From: Algoriphagus sp. PAP.12
GTDB lineage: Bacteria; Bacteroidota; Bacteroidia; Cytophagales; Cyclobacteriaceae
Assembly (NCBI RefSeq): GCF_026652115.1
Contig: NZ_JAPPSQ010000001.1
Span: 310,001 to 374,000 of the forward strand
Direction of reading: 5' to 3'
DNA length: 64,000 nucleotides
A program made the translations under genes and the position numbers. Positions 18,626 through 27,684 of this stretch are shown piece by piece; the stretch's first letter is position 1, and the number at the start of each line of letters is the position of its first letter. Under the pieces are notes generated by a model. That model was given only the letters and a program-made list of their open reading frames with translations. It did no database searches and was not told the DNA's origin.

Positions 18626-19738
18626 ATGAGACTAAAATTACTGGCCTTGGTTGCATTGGCATTTGCCTGTGGACCAAAAGCAGTAGAAACTACTGAAGAA
18701 ATCACCACTTCCAACCACACAGCTTTAGATTCTCTACTTCTTTCAGAAAACGAAATGAAATTTCTGAAAAACGTCAAGCAATTGACTTTCGGAGGAAATA
18801 ATGCCGAGGCCTATTGGTCATTTGATGATAGCAAGTTGGTTTTCCAATCCGACTATGCAGAGTGGGGAAATGAGTGCGATCAGATTTTTTATACCAACTG
18901 GCAAACCGACGACCTGAAAAACAACACTCCTCAAAGACTTTCAACTGGCTTGGGAAGAACAACCTGTTCTTATTTTCTACCAGGTAATGAAACCATCGTC
19001 TATGCCTCTACCCATTTGGGAGGAGATGCTTGTCCTCCTGTACCGGAAAGGAGAACCGATGGAAAATATGTTTGGCCGATTTATGATAGCTATGATATTT
19101 TCACGGCGGACTTGGAAGGAAATATCATCAGCCAGCTGACTGGCGACCCTGGTTATGACGGGGAAGCGACTGTTTCTCCAAAAGGTGACAAAATTGTCTT
19201 CACTTCTATGAGAACAGGGGATTTGGAACTTTATACAATGAATATTGATGGCTCAGATATCAAGCAAATCACTTCAGATTTGGGCTATGACGGAGGAGCT
19301 TTTTTCTCTCCTGATGGAAGTAAACTGATCTGGAGAGCATCTAGACCTCAAACCGACGAGGAAATTGCAGAATACAAAGAATTGCTTGCCGAAGGATTGG
19401 TGAAACCTACTGAAATGGAGCTTTACGTTGCCAATGCAGATGGAACTGATATCCGAAAAATCACTGAATTGGGTCAGGCAAACTGGGCTCCATTCTTCCA
19501 TCCATCAGGAGAAAAAATCATTTTCGCCTCCAATCATCATACTGAAAGGGGCTTCCCTTTCAACTTGTACATGATTAATTTGGATGGCACGGGGCTAGTC
19601 AGAATCACAGAAAATGACACCTTTGACGCCTTTCCAGTATTCTCAAATGATGGAAAATATTTGGTATTCTCCTCTAACAGAAACAATGGTGGTACTCGCG
19701 ACACCAATCTTTTTGTCGCCGAATGGATAGGAGATTAA
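18626..19738 (+). CDS. TolB-like/PD40 beta-propeller lipoprotein
   Basis: 370 aa. Short signal with lipobox ALAFAC (Cys15). At least four WD40-like PD40 blades of the form FSPDGSKLIWRAS, VSPKGDKIVFTS, FHPSGEKIIFAS and FSNDGKYLVFSS. Family members bind peptides or act as scaffolds in the envelope; this one has no fused catalytic domain. It is divergent from an M28 peptidase, and the two may handle the same peptides, but that is only inferred from position. A strong terminator follows. Confidence 0.85.
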   Translation: MRLKLLALVALAFACGPKAVETTEEITTSNHTALDSLLLSENEMKFLKNVKQLTFGGNNAEAYWSFDDSKLVFQSDYAEWGNECDQIFYTNWQTDDLKNNTPQRLSTGLGRTTCSYFLPGNETIVYASTHLGGDACPPVPERRTDGKYVWPIYDSYDIFTADLEGNIISQLTGDPGYDGEATVSPKGDKIVFTSMRTGDLELYTMNIDGSDIKQITSDLGYDGGAFFSPDGSKLIWRASRPQTDEEIAEYKELLAEGLVKPTEMELYVANADGTDIRKITELGQANWAPFFHPSGEKIIFASNHHTERGFPFNLYMINLDGTGLVRITENDTFDAFPVFSNDGKYLVFSSNRNNGGTRDTNLFVAEWIGD

Positions 19739-19759
19739 TTGAAAATCAACCCTTTGATT

Positions 19760-19786
19760 TAAACCGCTCAAAAAGCGGTTTTTTTT
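19760..19786 (+). terminator. Rho-independent terminator
   Basis: AAACCGCT, loop CAAAA, AGCGGTTT, then a T-run. It ends the PD40 gene and insulates the efflux operon downstream. Confidence 0.88.
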
Positions 19787-19803
19787 ATGAATTTAGAAAA
19801 TCA

Positions 19804-19841
19804 AATCAGTTTTTTTAATCAATTGATTAAAAAAACTGATT
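19804..19841. promoter_or_regulatory. Perfect 38-bp palindrome, candidate TetR operator
   Basis: AATCAGTTTTTTTAATCAA is followed directly by its exact reverse complement, giving a 19+19-bp palindrome with no spacer. It lies 75 bp before the TetR start and contains the nested core TTAATCAATTGATTAA. There is no terminator T-run and the previous gene already has one. Position, symmetry and the adjacent TetR gene make it a good operator candidate. Confidence 0.6.
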
Positions 19842-19856
19842 AAACATTTTGTTTAA
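19840..19856. promoter_or_regulatory. Second inverted repeat near tetR
   Basis: TTAAACA, spacer TTT, TGTTTAA. It abuts the 38-bp palindrome and could be a second regulator half-site pair or promoter-overlapping operator. A related sequence, TTAAACAAATGATTAA, occurs between the TetR and TolC genes (about 20535-20550). Confidence 0.4.
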
Positions 19857-19915
19857 AAAAATTTATGATTTTCATTTGTATTGAAATATTCAACTAGTAA
19901 TCACTCTAGACCCAA

Positions 19916-20518
19916 ATGGATCAAAGCACAGAAGAGAAAATCAAAACAGCGGCCCGAAAAATCTTCCATGAAAAAGGCTATTCTGGAACTAGAACGAGAG
20001 ATATTGCGGAAGAAGCAGGAATTAATCTGGCTCTATTGAACTACTATTTCAGAAATAAAAAGAGACTTTTTGAACTAGTCATGTCTGACAGCTTGGAAGA
20101 TTTTTTCTCATCCATTCGCGGGGCTTTTGTAGATACATCTACTGATTTGGATCAAAAAATCCAAATAATAATTAATAACTACTTGGATCAATTGACGGCA
20201 AATCCCAACATTCCGATTTTCCTACTAAACGAATTGAGATCCAACCCTGATGCTCTAGTCAAAAAATCAGAACTCCGTGGAGTTTTGAATTCTTCCAGCT
20301 TCATGCAACAACTTGAAGAGAGACTGAAGGAAACAAAACAGACCGGCATCAATCCATTTCATCTCATTGTAAACATCTTGGGCTTGACGGTATTCCCATT
20401 TATGGCCAGCCCAATGATCAAGGAAATGAGGCAAATCAACGACGAACAATTTATGGCATTCATAGAGGAAAGAAGAACGCTGATTCCTCAGTGGATTCAA
20501 TTAATGATCAAGAAATAA
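19916..20518 (+). CDS. TetR/AcrR family regulator of the efflux operon
   Basis: 200 aa. N-terminal helix-turn-helix (about 8-55) with the family signature ARKIFHEKGYSGTRTRDIAEEAG and LLNYYFRNKKRLF, then a helical ligand-binding domain. It is the first gene of a seven-gene same-strand set and lies just downstream of a long palindrome, which fits an autoregulated repressor induced by an efflux substrate. The gap to the TolC gene is 36 bp. Confidence 0.92.
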   Translation: MDQSTEEKIKTAARKIFHEKGYSGTRTRDIAEEAGINLALLNYYFRNKKRLFELVMSDSLEDFFSSIRGAFVDTSTDLDQKIQIIINNYLDQLTANPNIPIFLLNELRSNPDALVKKSELRGVLNSSSFMQQLEERLKETKQTGINPFHLIVNILGLTVFPFMASPMIKEMRQINDEQFMAFIEERRTLIPQWIQLMIKK

Positions 20519-20554
20519 AAAAATTTACCCCGCAATTAAACAAATGATTAAATC

Positions 20555-21847
20555 ATGTTATCAATTTTAATAACAAGACCTTGGATCAGAAAAGTCCCTC
20601 TGACTTCCTTGCTTCTTTTGTTTGCTGTTGTCCCCACATTATCCCAAACTCAGCATCTTTCTTTGGAAGAATGTCAGACATTGGCAAGAGAAAATTATCC
20701 AAAAATCCAGCAATTGGATCTAATCCAACAAAGCAGAGATTTCTCTCTGGAAAATGCTGGCAAAGGAAATCTGCCTCAGATTAATATCAATGGGCAAGCT
20801 ACCTATCAATCGGATGTGACCCAGATTCCTGTGGAGATGCCTGGTACAGATATCGAAGTACTTTCTAAGGATCAATACAAGGTTTTTGGTGAAATAAGCC
20901 AACCGCTCACTGATATGGCTATCATCAAAAGCCAGAAAAAAGCGATTGAAATCCAATCAGAAACTAAGAATAATCAATTGGAAGTAGAGCTCTATCAATT
21001 AAAGGATCGAATCAACCAATTGTATTTTGGCATCCTTCTTTTGGAACAGCAAAAGGAGCAGGTGAATCTCCTGAAAAAGGACATTGAAACTGGAATTAAA
21101 CAGGTAAGTGCCGCCATTGAAAATGGAGTTGCACTCCCAAGTGAGCTAGATTATTTCAAAGCTGAAATGCTTAATGCAGATCAGAAATCAATCGAATTGG
21201 AATCCCAAAGATCCGGAATGATTCAAATGCTGGAGCTTTTTATTAATCAATCTATCTCTAAAGACACCTATTTTGAGGTTCCTGCAATACTGAATCTTTC
21301 CGATCAAATCACCCGTCCTGAATTAGCTCTTTTCAAAAATCAAAAAGAGTCTATTCTCATTCAAAAAGATCTGATTTCAAATAAAAATACCCCAAGACTC
21401 AATCTATTTCTACAGGGAGGTTATGGCAGACCAGCATTAAATATGCTAAACAATGATTTTGACTTCTACTATTTGGGTGGCCTGAGAGTTAATTGGAGCA
21501 TTTCTCGGTACTATACCAGCAATAAGGAAAAAAGCCTTTTGGACATTCAGACCTCCACTGTTGAGCTTCAACAAGAAACTTTCCTTTTGAATACTAAAGC
21601 GACTTTGACTCGACAAAAGGAAGAAATCAACAAGTACGATCTATTGATGGCATCAGATCAGCAAATCATCGATCTCCGCGAAAAGGTGAAATCATCAGCT
21701 CTTTCCCAACTTGAATATGGCACCTTGACAGGAAATGATTTCATGACCTATGTCAACGCAGTGGATCAGGCAAGGCAAAACCTGGTTCTCCACAAAATGC
21801 AATACCTATTTGCCCAACACACCTATCAATATACCTCAGGAAACTAA
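20555..21847 (+). CDS. TolC family outer-membrane efflux protein
   Basis: 430 aa with a signal peptide ending near TLSQ. Two repeats of the long alpha-helical hairpin typical of TolC (SLEECQTLAREN start motif; later TRPELALFKNQ). It supplies the outer-membrane exit duct for the adaptor and ABC transporter encoded downstream. The gap to the adaptor gene is 12 bp. Length is normal for Bacteroidota TolC proteins. Confidence 0.92.
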   Translation: MLSILITRPWIRKVPLTSLLLLFAVVPTLSQTQHLSLEECQTLARENYPKIQQLDLIQQSRDFSLENAGKGNLPQININGQATYQSDVTQIPVEMPGTDIEVLSKDQYKVFGEISQPLTDMAIIKSQKKAIEIQSETKNNQLEVELYQLKDRINQLYFGILLLEQQKEQVNLLKKDIETGIKQVSAAIENGVALPSELDYFKAEMLNADQKSIELESQRSGMIQMLELFINQSISKDTYFEVPAILNLSDQITRPELALFKNQKESILIQKDLISNKNTPRLNLFLQGGYGRPALNMLNNDFDFYYLGGLRVNWSISRYYTSNKEKSLLDIQTSTVELQQETFLLNTKATLTRQKEEINKYDLLMASDQQIIDLREKVKSSALSQLEYGTLTGNDFMTYVNAVDQARQNLVLHKMQYLFAQHTYQYTSGN

Positions 21848-21859
21848 GCCTCAAATCTT

Positions 21860-22759
21860 ATGAAATCTATAAATAAAATCACTTTGGGTCTCCTTTTTAG
21901 CATTAGTCTTTGGGGCTGTAAGGAATCAGAAACATACGACGCATCAGGATCTTTTGAAGCGGAAGAAACCATTATTTCCTCCCAAGCTGGAGGTGTTTTG
22001 AAAGAGTTTGGAATTGAGGAAGGCGATCAATTGGATCAAGGCCAATGGATTGGCTATGTGGACAGTGTTCAACTTTATTTAAAAAAACTCCAATTGAAAT
22101 CTCAGGTAGTTGCCTTAAATGGTCGAAAACCCAATATTTCTCTTCAATTGGCAGCTCTTCAGGAAGAGCTTAAGGCGGCTGAAAAAGATGAAGAAAGGAT
22201 TACAGGACTTGTCAAAGCCCAAGCTGCAACTGCCAAACAATTGGATGATATAAAAGCAAGAGTAGAGGTGATCCGAGCCCAAATTGATGCTCAAAAATCC
22301 AATCTAAATATCACAACCACCGGCATCTCTAACGATGCTAGTCCACTAGAAATCCAAATCGCTCAAATTGAGGATCTGTTAGAAAAAAGCAAAATCATCA
22401 ATCCAGTCCAAGGAACCGTCTTGGTCAAATATGCAGAGGAAAATGAAATGACTGCTGTAGGAAAACCTCTGTACAAGATTGCAAATCTTCAATCCATCAT
22501 ACTAAGAGTTTATATCAGTGGAGATCAGCTTTCTCAGGTCAAAATCGGCCAAGAAGTGACTATTCATACTGATAATGGAGAAGGTGGATTTGATCAGGCA
22601 AAAGGTAAAGTAACCTGGATCAATGACAAGGCGGAGTTTACACCAAAAACCATCCAGACGAAAGAGGAACGTGCCAATATGGTCTATGCGATGAAGATTG
22701 AAGTTCCCAATGATGGAAAATATAAAATCGGGATGTACGGTGAGGTAAGCTTTGACTAA
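21860..22759 (+). CDS. HlyD-type periplasmic adaptor, lipoprotein
   Basis: 299 aa. Lipobox SLWGC (Cys20). Biotinyl-lipoyl-like half motifs flank a coiled-coil hairpin (about 75-160), followed by a beta-barrel domain (LRVYISGDQLSQVKIGQEV). It links the inner-membrane ABC permeases to TolC. It resembles E. coli YbhG, consistent with the YbhF/S/R-like genes that follow. The first ATPase gene starts 2 bp after its stop. Confidence 0.92.
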   Translation: MKSINKITLGLLFSISLWGCKESETYDASGSFEAEETIISSQAGGVLKEFGIEEGDQLDQGQWIGYVDSVQLYLKKLQLKSQVVALNGRKPNISLQLAALQEELKAAEKDEERITGLVKAQAATAKQLDDIKARVEVIRAQIDAQKSNLNITTTGISNDASPLEIQIAQIEDLLEKSKIINPVQGTVLVKYAEENEMTAVGKPLYKIANLQSIILRVYISGDQLSQVKIGQEVTIHTDNGEGGFDQAKGKVTWINDKAEFTPKTIQTKEERANMVYAMKIEVPNDGKYKIGMYGEVSFD

Positions 22760-22761
22760 GA

Positions 22762-23682
22762 ATGATTTCTTTAGAAAACATATCGATATCATACAATAAA
22801 GGCCAGATCAAGGCGGTTGATGGCGTATCACTGGAAATTCAAAAAGGAGAGCTATTTGGACTGATCGGTCCTGATGGGGCAGGTAAGACGAGCATTTTCA
22901 GAATTCTAACTACGTTGCTTTTACCTGATGAGGGTATTGCAACTGTTGATGGATGGGATGTGATCAAGGATTTTGAGAACATCCGAAAAGAAGTGGGTTA
23001 CATGCCCGGCAAATTCTCGCTCTATCAAGATTTAAGCATTGAGGAAAACCTAAATTTCTTTGCCACTGTATTCAACACTTCTGTCGAAGAAAATATGGAC
23101 TTGATCAAAGAAATCTATGACCAGATTGCTCCTTTCAAAACAAGAAGAGCGGGAAAGTTATCAGGTGGGATGAAGCAGAAATTGGCCCTTTGCTGCGCTC
23201 TAATACACAGACCCTCAGTTCTCTTTTTGGATGAGCCGACCACAGGTGTTGACACTGTTTCTCGAAAGGAATTTTGGGAAATGCTCAAAAGACTCAAAAG
23301 CCAAGGTATCACCATCATGGTATCTACCCCCTATATGGATGAAGCCACACTTTGTGAGCGAATCGCATTGATTCAAGATGGAAAAATCATGACTGTCAAT
23401 AGTCCCGACAAGATAATTGAGGAGTTCCCCTATCCGCTCTTTGCCATCAAATCAGATCATATGATTCAATTACTCACAGATTTGAGAGAAAATCCAAGTA
23501 TCAAAAGCTGTAATTCCTTTGGAGAAAATCATCATATCATATTCAAAAATTTCGATGAAGATTCTACATACCAGCTTTTGGAAAAGCTCAAGTCCAAAGG
23601 GCATCAGGGGCTGGTTATATCTAAAATCACTCCGACCATAGAAGATTGTTTCATCGCCTTAATGGATCAGAATCATGGATAA
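22762..23682 (+). CDS. ABC transporter ATP-binding protein (YbhF N-half-like)
   Basis: 306 aa. Walker A GPDGAGKTS, signature LSGGMKQKL, Walker B VLFLDEPTTGVD and an H-loop replaced by VSTPYMDE. It carries the C-terminal extension seen in drug-export ATPases. It matches the first half of the double ATPase YbhF, here a separate protein. It overlaps the next ATPase gene by 8 bp, so both are probably made in equal amounts and pair as a heterodimer. Confidence 0.92.
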   Translation: MISLENISISYNKGQIKAVDGVSLEIQKGELFGLIGPDGAGKTSIFRILTTLLLPDEGIATVDGWDVIKDFENIRKEVGYMPGKFSLYQDLSIEENLNFFATVFNTSVEENMDLIKEIYDQIAPFKTRRAGKLSGGMKQKLALCCALIHRPSVLFLDEPTTGVDTVSRKEFWEMLKRLKSQGITIMVSTPYMDEATLCERIALIQDGKIMTVNSPDKIIEEFPYPLFAIKSDHMIQLLTDLRENPSIKSCNSFGENHHIIFKNFDEDSTYQLLEKLKSKGHQGLVISKITPTIEDCFIALMDQNHG

Positions 23683-24418
23683 AATTGTGATAAAAACAGA
23701 TAACCTAACCAAGAGATTTGGGGACTTCATCGCTGTAGATACCATCACATTTGATGTAAAGGAAGGGGAGATTTTTGGTTTCCTGGGGGCCAATGGAGCA
23801 GGAAAAACTACGGCGATGCGAATGTTATGTGGTCTGTCGATTCCTAGTTCAGGAGAAGCAAGCATCGGTGGATTTGATGTCTATCGTGAAAGAGAAAAGA
23901 TCAAGAAAAACATCGGATACATGAGTCAAAAATTCTCTTTGTATGAAGATCTAACTGTGGCAGAAAACATCCGCTTTTTTGGTGGAATCTATGGTTTGGA
24001 CTCCCAAAACCTAAAAATAAAGAGCCAAGAGATGATTCAGTCTTTAGGTCTGGAAAGTCAAAAAAATAAACTGGTTGCCTCTCTTCCTTTGGGCTGGAAG
24101 CAAAAACTAGCCTTTTCAGTATCCATTATCCACGAGCCTAAAATCGTATTTCTGGACGAACCTACTGGGGGTGTCGATCCGGTAACGAGACGTCAATTTT
24201 GGGATTTGATTTATACTGCATCGGAGCGTGGGATCACGATTTTCGTTACCACCCACTACATGGATGAGGCGGAGTATTGTAACCGAATATCTATGATGGT
24301 AGATGGTAAAATCAAGGCGATGGATTCTCCTGCCAACCTCAAGTCTCAGTTTTCAGCAGAGTCCATGGATGAAGTGTTTTTTGAATTAGCTCGTGGAGCA
24401 CAACGAAAAGCAGATTGA
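23675..24418 (+). CDS. ABC transporter ATP-binding protein (YbhF C-half-like)
   Basis: 247 aa. Walker A GANGAGKTT and Walker B IVFLDEPTGGVDP are intact and the H-loop is VTTHYMDE. The ABC signature is LPLGWKQKL instead of LSGG. The same change is found in the second domain of YbhF, so it is a family trait and not decay. One of the two composite ATP sites in the presumed heterodimer is therefore non-canonical. Confidence 0.92.
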   Translation: MDKIVIKTDNLTKRFGDFIAVDTITFDVKEGEIFGFLGANGAGKTTAMRMLCGLSIPSSGEASIGGFDVYREREKIKKNIGYMSQKFSLYEDLTVAENIRFFGGIYGLDSQNLKIKSQEMIQSLGLESQKNKLVASLPLGWKQKLAFSVSIIHEPKIVFLDEPTGGVDPVTRRQFWDLIYTASERGITIFVTTHYMDEAEYCNRISMMVDGKIKAMDSPANLKSQFSAESMDEVFFELARGAQRKAD

Positions 24419-24419
24419 T

Positions 24420-25526
24420 ATGAGACAGTTTTTCACATTTGTCAGCAAAGAGTTTCGCCATGTATTTCGTGATAGAAAAACCATGCTTATGCTATTTGGG
24501 CTTCCCATTGCTCAAATCTTATTATTTGGATTTGCACTAACTAATGAAATCAAAGATTCAAAAATCGCAATTTTGGATTTGGCAAAAGATCCAGCTTCCA
24601 GAGCTATCATTGAAAAAATTGCTTCCAGCGATCAATTTGAAATAGCATCTTCCTTACAGAGTCAGGCAGGAATCGAGGAAACCTTTAAAAAAGGATCCTC
24701 CAATTTGGTTTTGGTATTTCCTGTCAACTTTAATGAGGATTTATTAGGACAGAATTCTGTCCAAATCCAAGTGATTGCCGACGCTTCCGATCCCAATGAG
24801 GCAAATACCTTGACCAATTACATCAATTTCATAGTCGCCAGCTATCAACGAGAAGAACTGGTCACTGAAGCGATACCGCTTCAGATCATTACCGAAATCC
24901 GAATGCTATACAATCCTGAGCTCAAAGGAGCAACCAATTTTGTCCCGGGAGTGATGGCTTTGGTTTTGATGTTAGTCTGCACGCTAATGACCTCCGTTTC
25001 AATCGTGAGAGAAAAGGAAAATGGGACAATGGAAATTCTTCTGGTCTCGCCAATGAACCCGTTTTTGGTGATAGTTTCCAAGGCAATTCCTTATTTCATT
25101 TTGTCGCTTGTCAACTTGACAGTGATTCTCTTGTTATCCATTTTCCTTTTGGACATGCCTTTCAACGGCAGCTATTTCTTATTCTATTTCGAAAGCAGCT
25201 TACTGATTATCGCTGCCCTTTCTTTGGGACTATTAATTTCCACCAGCACTAATTCGCAACAAGCAGCTATGCTCATTTCATTGATGGGGATGCTAGTACC
25301 GACCATGCTTTTGACAGGGTTTATGTTTCCTCTGGAAAATATGCCTGTACCTCTTCAGTTGATATCCGATATCATCCCGAGTAGATGGTATTACATCATT
25401 GCAAAATCCATCATGATCAAAGGTTTGGGCTTTGCAGCAATCTGGAAAGAGACCTTGATTTTATTTTCAATGACCGTATTCTTTTTGACCATTAGTTTCA
25501 AAAAATTCAACATCCGACTCCAATGA
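24420..25526 (+). CDS. ABC-2 type permease (YbhS-like)
   Basis: 368 aa from the ATG at 24420, one base past the previous stop; a longer in-frame start at 24393 would overlap the ATPase by 26 bp and lacks family similarity. One N-terminal helix, a large periplasmic domain (about 45-170) and five C-terminal helices with the ABC-2 signature VREKENGTMEILLVSPM. It forms half of the drug-export channel. Confidence 0.92.
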   Translation: MRQFFTFVSKEFRHVFRDRKTMLMLFGLPIAQILLFGFALTNEIKDSKIAILDLAKDPASRAIIEKIASSDQFEIASSLQSQAGIEETFKKGSSNLVLVFPVNFNEDLLGQNSVQIQVIADASDPNEANTLTNYINFIVASYQREELVTEAIPLQIITEIRMLYNPELKGATNFVPGVMALVLMLVCTLMTSVSIVREKENGTMEILLVSPMNPFLVIVSKAIPYFILSLVNLTVILLLSIFLLDMPFNGSYFLFYFESSLLIIAALSLGLLISTSTNSQQAAMLISLMGMLVPTMLLTGFMFPLENMPVPLQLISDIIPSRWYYIIAKSIMIKGLGFAAIWKETLILFSMTVFFLTISFKKFNIRLQ

Positions 25527-26644
25527 GCAATTTAAAATTCCTTTTGCAAAAAGAGTTTAAGCAGATCTTTCGGAACAAATCTTTGCTACCGTTGATCTTT
25601 GTGATGCCGATTATTCAGCTTTTGGTCATGCCATTGGCTGCTGATTATGAAATCAAAAACATCAATATTTCCATAGTCGACCATGACAAAAGTCCATATT
25701 CCAGGCTGTTGATTTCCAAAATCACCTCATCCGGATATTTTAAACTTTCCGATTACGGAGAGTCATTCAAAGCTGCTTATGATCAGATAGAAAAAGATAA
25801 GTCCGATTTGATTTTGGAGATTCCGGTTGACTTTGAAAAAAATCTAGTCCGAGAAAACAGCGAAACGCTTTTTATAGCTGTCAATGCAATTAATGGTACC
25901 AAGGCAAATCTGGGTGGGGCATATCTTCAGCAAATTATCGGAGAATTTAATGCCGAAGTCTTACTTCAATGGATTTCTCCAACTCGGTACAATCCGAGTC
26001 CTCAAATCGATGTCGCTTCATCCAACTGGTTCAATCCTACGATGAACTATCGCTTTTTCATGGTTCCTGGGATCCTAGTTTTTTTAGTCACAATGGTTGG
26101 AGCCTATATGTGCTCCCTCAATATCGTCAAGGAAAAAGAAGTAGGAACGATTGAGCAAATCAACGTGACTCCGATCAAAAAACATGAATTCATATTAGGT
26201 AAGTTAATTCCATTTTGGGTAATCGGAATCGTCGTTTTCAGTATCGGGTTATTCTTCGTAGCGAGGCTGATTTATGGAATTGTCCCTGTGGGAAGCATTC
26301 TACTTTTGTACGGCTTTTTAGCCATTTATCTCATTGCTCTTCTTGGGGTGGGACTCCTGATTTCTACCTATAGTGAAACCCAGCAGCAGGCAATGTCAGT
26401 GGCATTTTTTGTCATGATGATTTTCTTGCTGATGAGCGGACTTTTTACACCGATTGAAAGTATGCCAACCTGGGCAAAAACCATCGCCGAATTCAACCCA
26501 GTTACCTATTTCATTGAAGTGATGCGAATGGTAATTTTGAAAGGCAGTGGATTCATGGATGTCACCAAACACTTCAAAATAATGGCAGCATTTGCATTAT
26601 TCTTCAACACGTGGGCAATCTTGAATTATAGAAAAACATCCTAG
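25523..26644 (+). CDS. ABC-2 type permease (YbhR-like)
   Basis: 373 aa, same architecture as the preceding permease, with VKEKEVGTIEQINVTPI at the coupling loop. It overlaps the previous gene by 4 bp (ATGA), so the two are translationally coupled. It completes an ABC tripartite efflux pump of the YbhGFSR type. The operon ends at the terminator 40 bp downstream. Confidence 0.92.
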   Translation: MSNLKFLLQKEFKQIFRNKSLLPLIFVMPIIQLLVMPLAADYEIKNINISIVDHDKSPYSRLLISKITSSGYFKLSDYGESFKAAYDQIEKDKSDLILEIPVDFEKNLVRENSETLFIAVNAINGTKANLGGAYLQQIIGEFNAEVLLQWISPTRYNPSPQIDVASSNWFNPTMNYRFFMVPGILVFLVTMVGAYMCSLNIVKEKEVGTIEQINVTPIKKHEFILGKLIPFWVIGIVVFSIGLFFVARLIYGIVPVGSILLLYGFLAIYLIALLGVGLLISTYSETQQQAMSVAFFVMMIFLLMSGLFTPIESMPTWAKTIAEFNPVTYFIEVMRMVILKGSGFMDVTKHFKIMAAFALFFNTWAILNYRKTS

Positions 26645-26682
26645 CTAAATTCTAATTTTCAGATTTTCAACCCATTAATTCA

Positions 26683-26707
26683 AAACCGCTTTTTAGCGGT
26701 TTTTTTT
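26683..26707 (+). terminator. Terminator of the efflux operon
   Basis: AAACCGCT, short T-rich loop, AGCGGTTT, then seven or more T. Confidence 0.87.
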
Positions 26708-26760
26708 GTATCCATTCAATCCTTGTTTAACTTCTCCCCTAACTCAAACCTACTATTCTT

Positions 26761-27684
26761 ATGAAAATCTACAGAAGATTAATTTTTCCTCTTCTGGTGA
26801 CTATCCTATTGGTGGCTGCCAAACTTTATTTTCGAGGGGAATCACAAAATTGGGAAGGAATTTTTGGTTGGCTTCCACATATCAATACAGTCCTGATAAT
26901 AACTGGCTTTACTTGGTGTCTCTTAGTTTTAACGGGGATTCTCAAGCGAGTCTTTCTAAAACAATTTGATATCGGGAAGGAAGACAATCTGAGGGCTCGA
27001 AAAGTCTATACTCAACTCAATATTCTTCAGAAAATCGTAAATTTCGTCATCATAGTACTTGGAATCGGGTTAATCCTGATTTCTTTTGAGGAGATCAGAA
27101 AAATTGGTGTTGGGGTATTTGCATCAGCAGGATTGGCAGGTATCATCATTGGTTTCAGTGCACAAAAAGCCATAGGAACATTGGTTGCTGGGATTCAGAT
27201 TGCCTTTGCACAGCCATTCCGATTAGACGATGCCGTGGTGGTTGAAAACGAGTGGGGATGGATTGAAGAAATCAACCTGACCTATGTGGTGGTGCGGATT
27301 TGGGACCAAAGGAGGCTCGTTTTGCCCACGACTTATTTTTTGGAAAAGCCTTTCCAAAACTGGACGAGAACCTCAGCAGATATCATCGGATCAGTGTTTT
27401 TATATACTGATTACAGAGTCTCATTTGAGGCATTAAGAGAAGAATTAGATAGAATATTGGAAAATACTCCTCTTTGGGACAAAAAAGTGAAAGTTTTACA
27501 AGTGACTGAAGCAAAGGAAAGAACTGTAGAAAGTCGTATTTTAGTTTCAGCGAAAAACTCTCCAACTGCCTGGGATCTGAGAGTACATGTTCGGGAAAAA
27601 ATGATCGAATTTATTCAGAAGAATTTTCCTGAGTCACTCCCGAAAACTAGGATAGCCTTAGATCAAGAACCAACTGAAAAATGA
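26761..27684 (+). CDS. MscS-type mechanosensitive channel
   Basis: 307 aa. Three to four N-terminal helices, then the pore helix GLAGIIIGFSAQKAIGTLVAG, followed by the beta domain (FRLDDAVVVENEWGWIEEI, LPTTYFLEKPFQNWTR) and a C-terminal domain. Opens under membrane tension to release solutes during hypo-osmotic shock. It overlaps the next gene by 4 bp, an unusual pairing of an inner-membrane channel with an outer-membrane barrel. Confidence 0.93.
   Translation: MKIYRRLIFPLLVTILLVAAKLYFRGESQNWEGIFGWLPHINTVLIITGFTWCLLVLTGILKRVFLKQFDIGKEDNLRARKVYTQLNILQKIVNFVIIVLGIGLILISFEEIRKIGVGVFASAGLAGIIIGFSAQKAIGTLVAGIQIAFAQPFRLDDAVVVENEWGWIEEINLTYVVVRIWDQRRLVLPTTYFLEKPFQNWTRTSADIIGSVFLYTDYRVSFEALREELDRILENTPLWDKKVKVLQVTEAKERTVESRILVSAKNSPTAWDLRVHVREKMIEFIQKNFPESLPKTRIALDQEPTEK

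Noticed and set aside
22762-23682. Frameshifted fused YbhF
   Set aside because: Both ATPase genes have complete motifs, separate starts and a short overlap, which is normal gene organisation and not a broken fusion.
24393-24419. Longer start for the first ABC-2 permease
   Set aside because: It would overlap the ATPase by 26 bp and adds a hydrophilic stretch absent from the family; the ATG at 24420 fits better.
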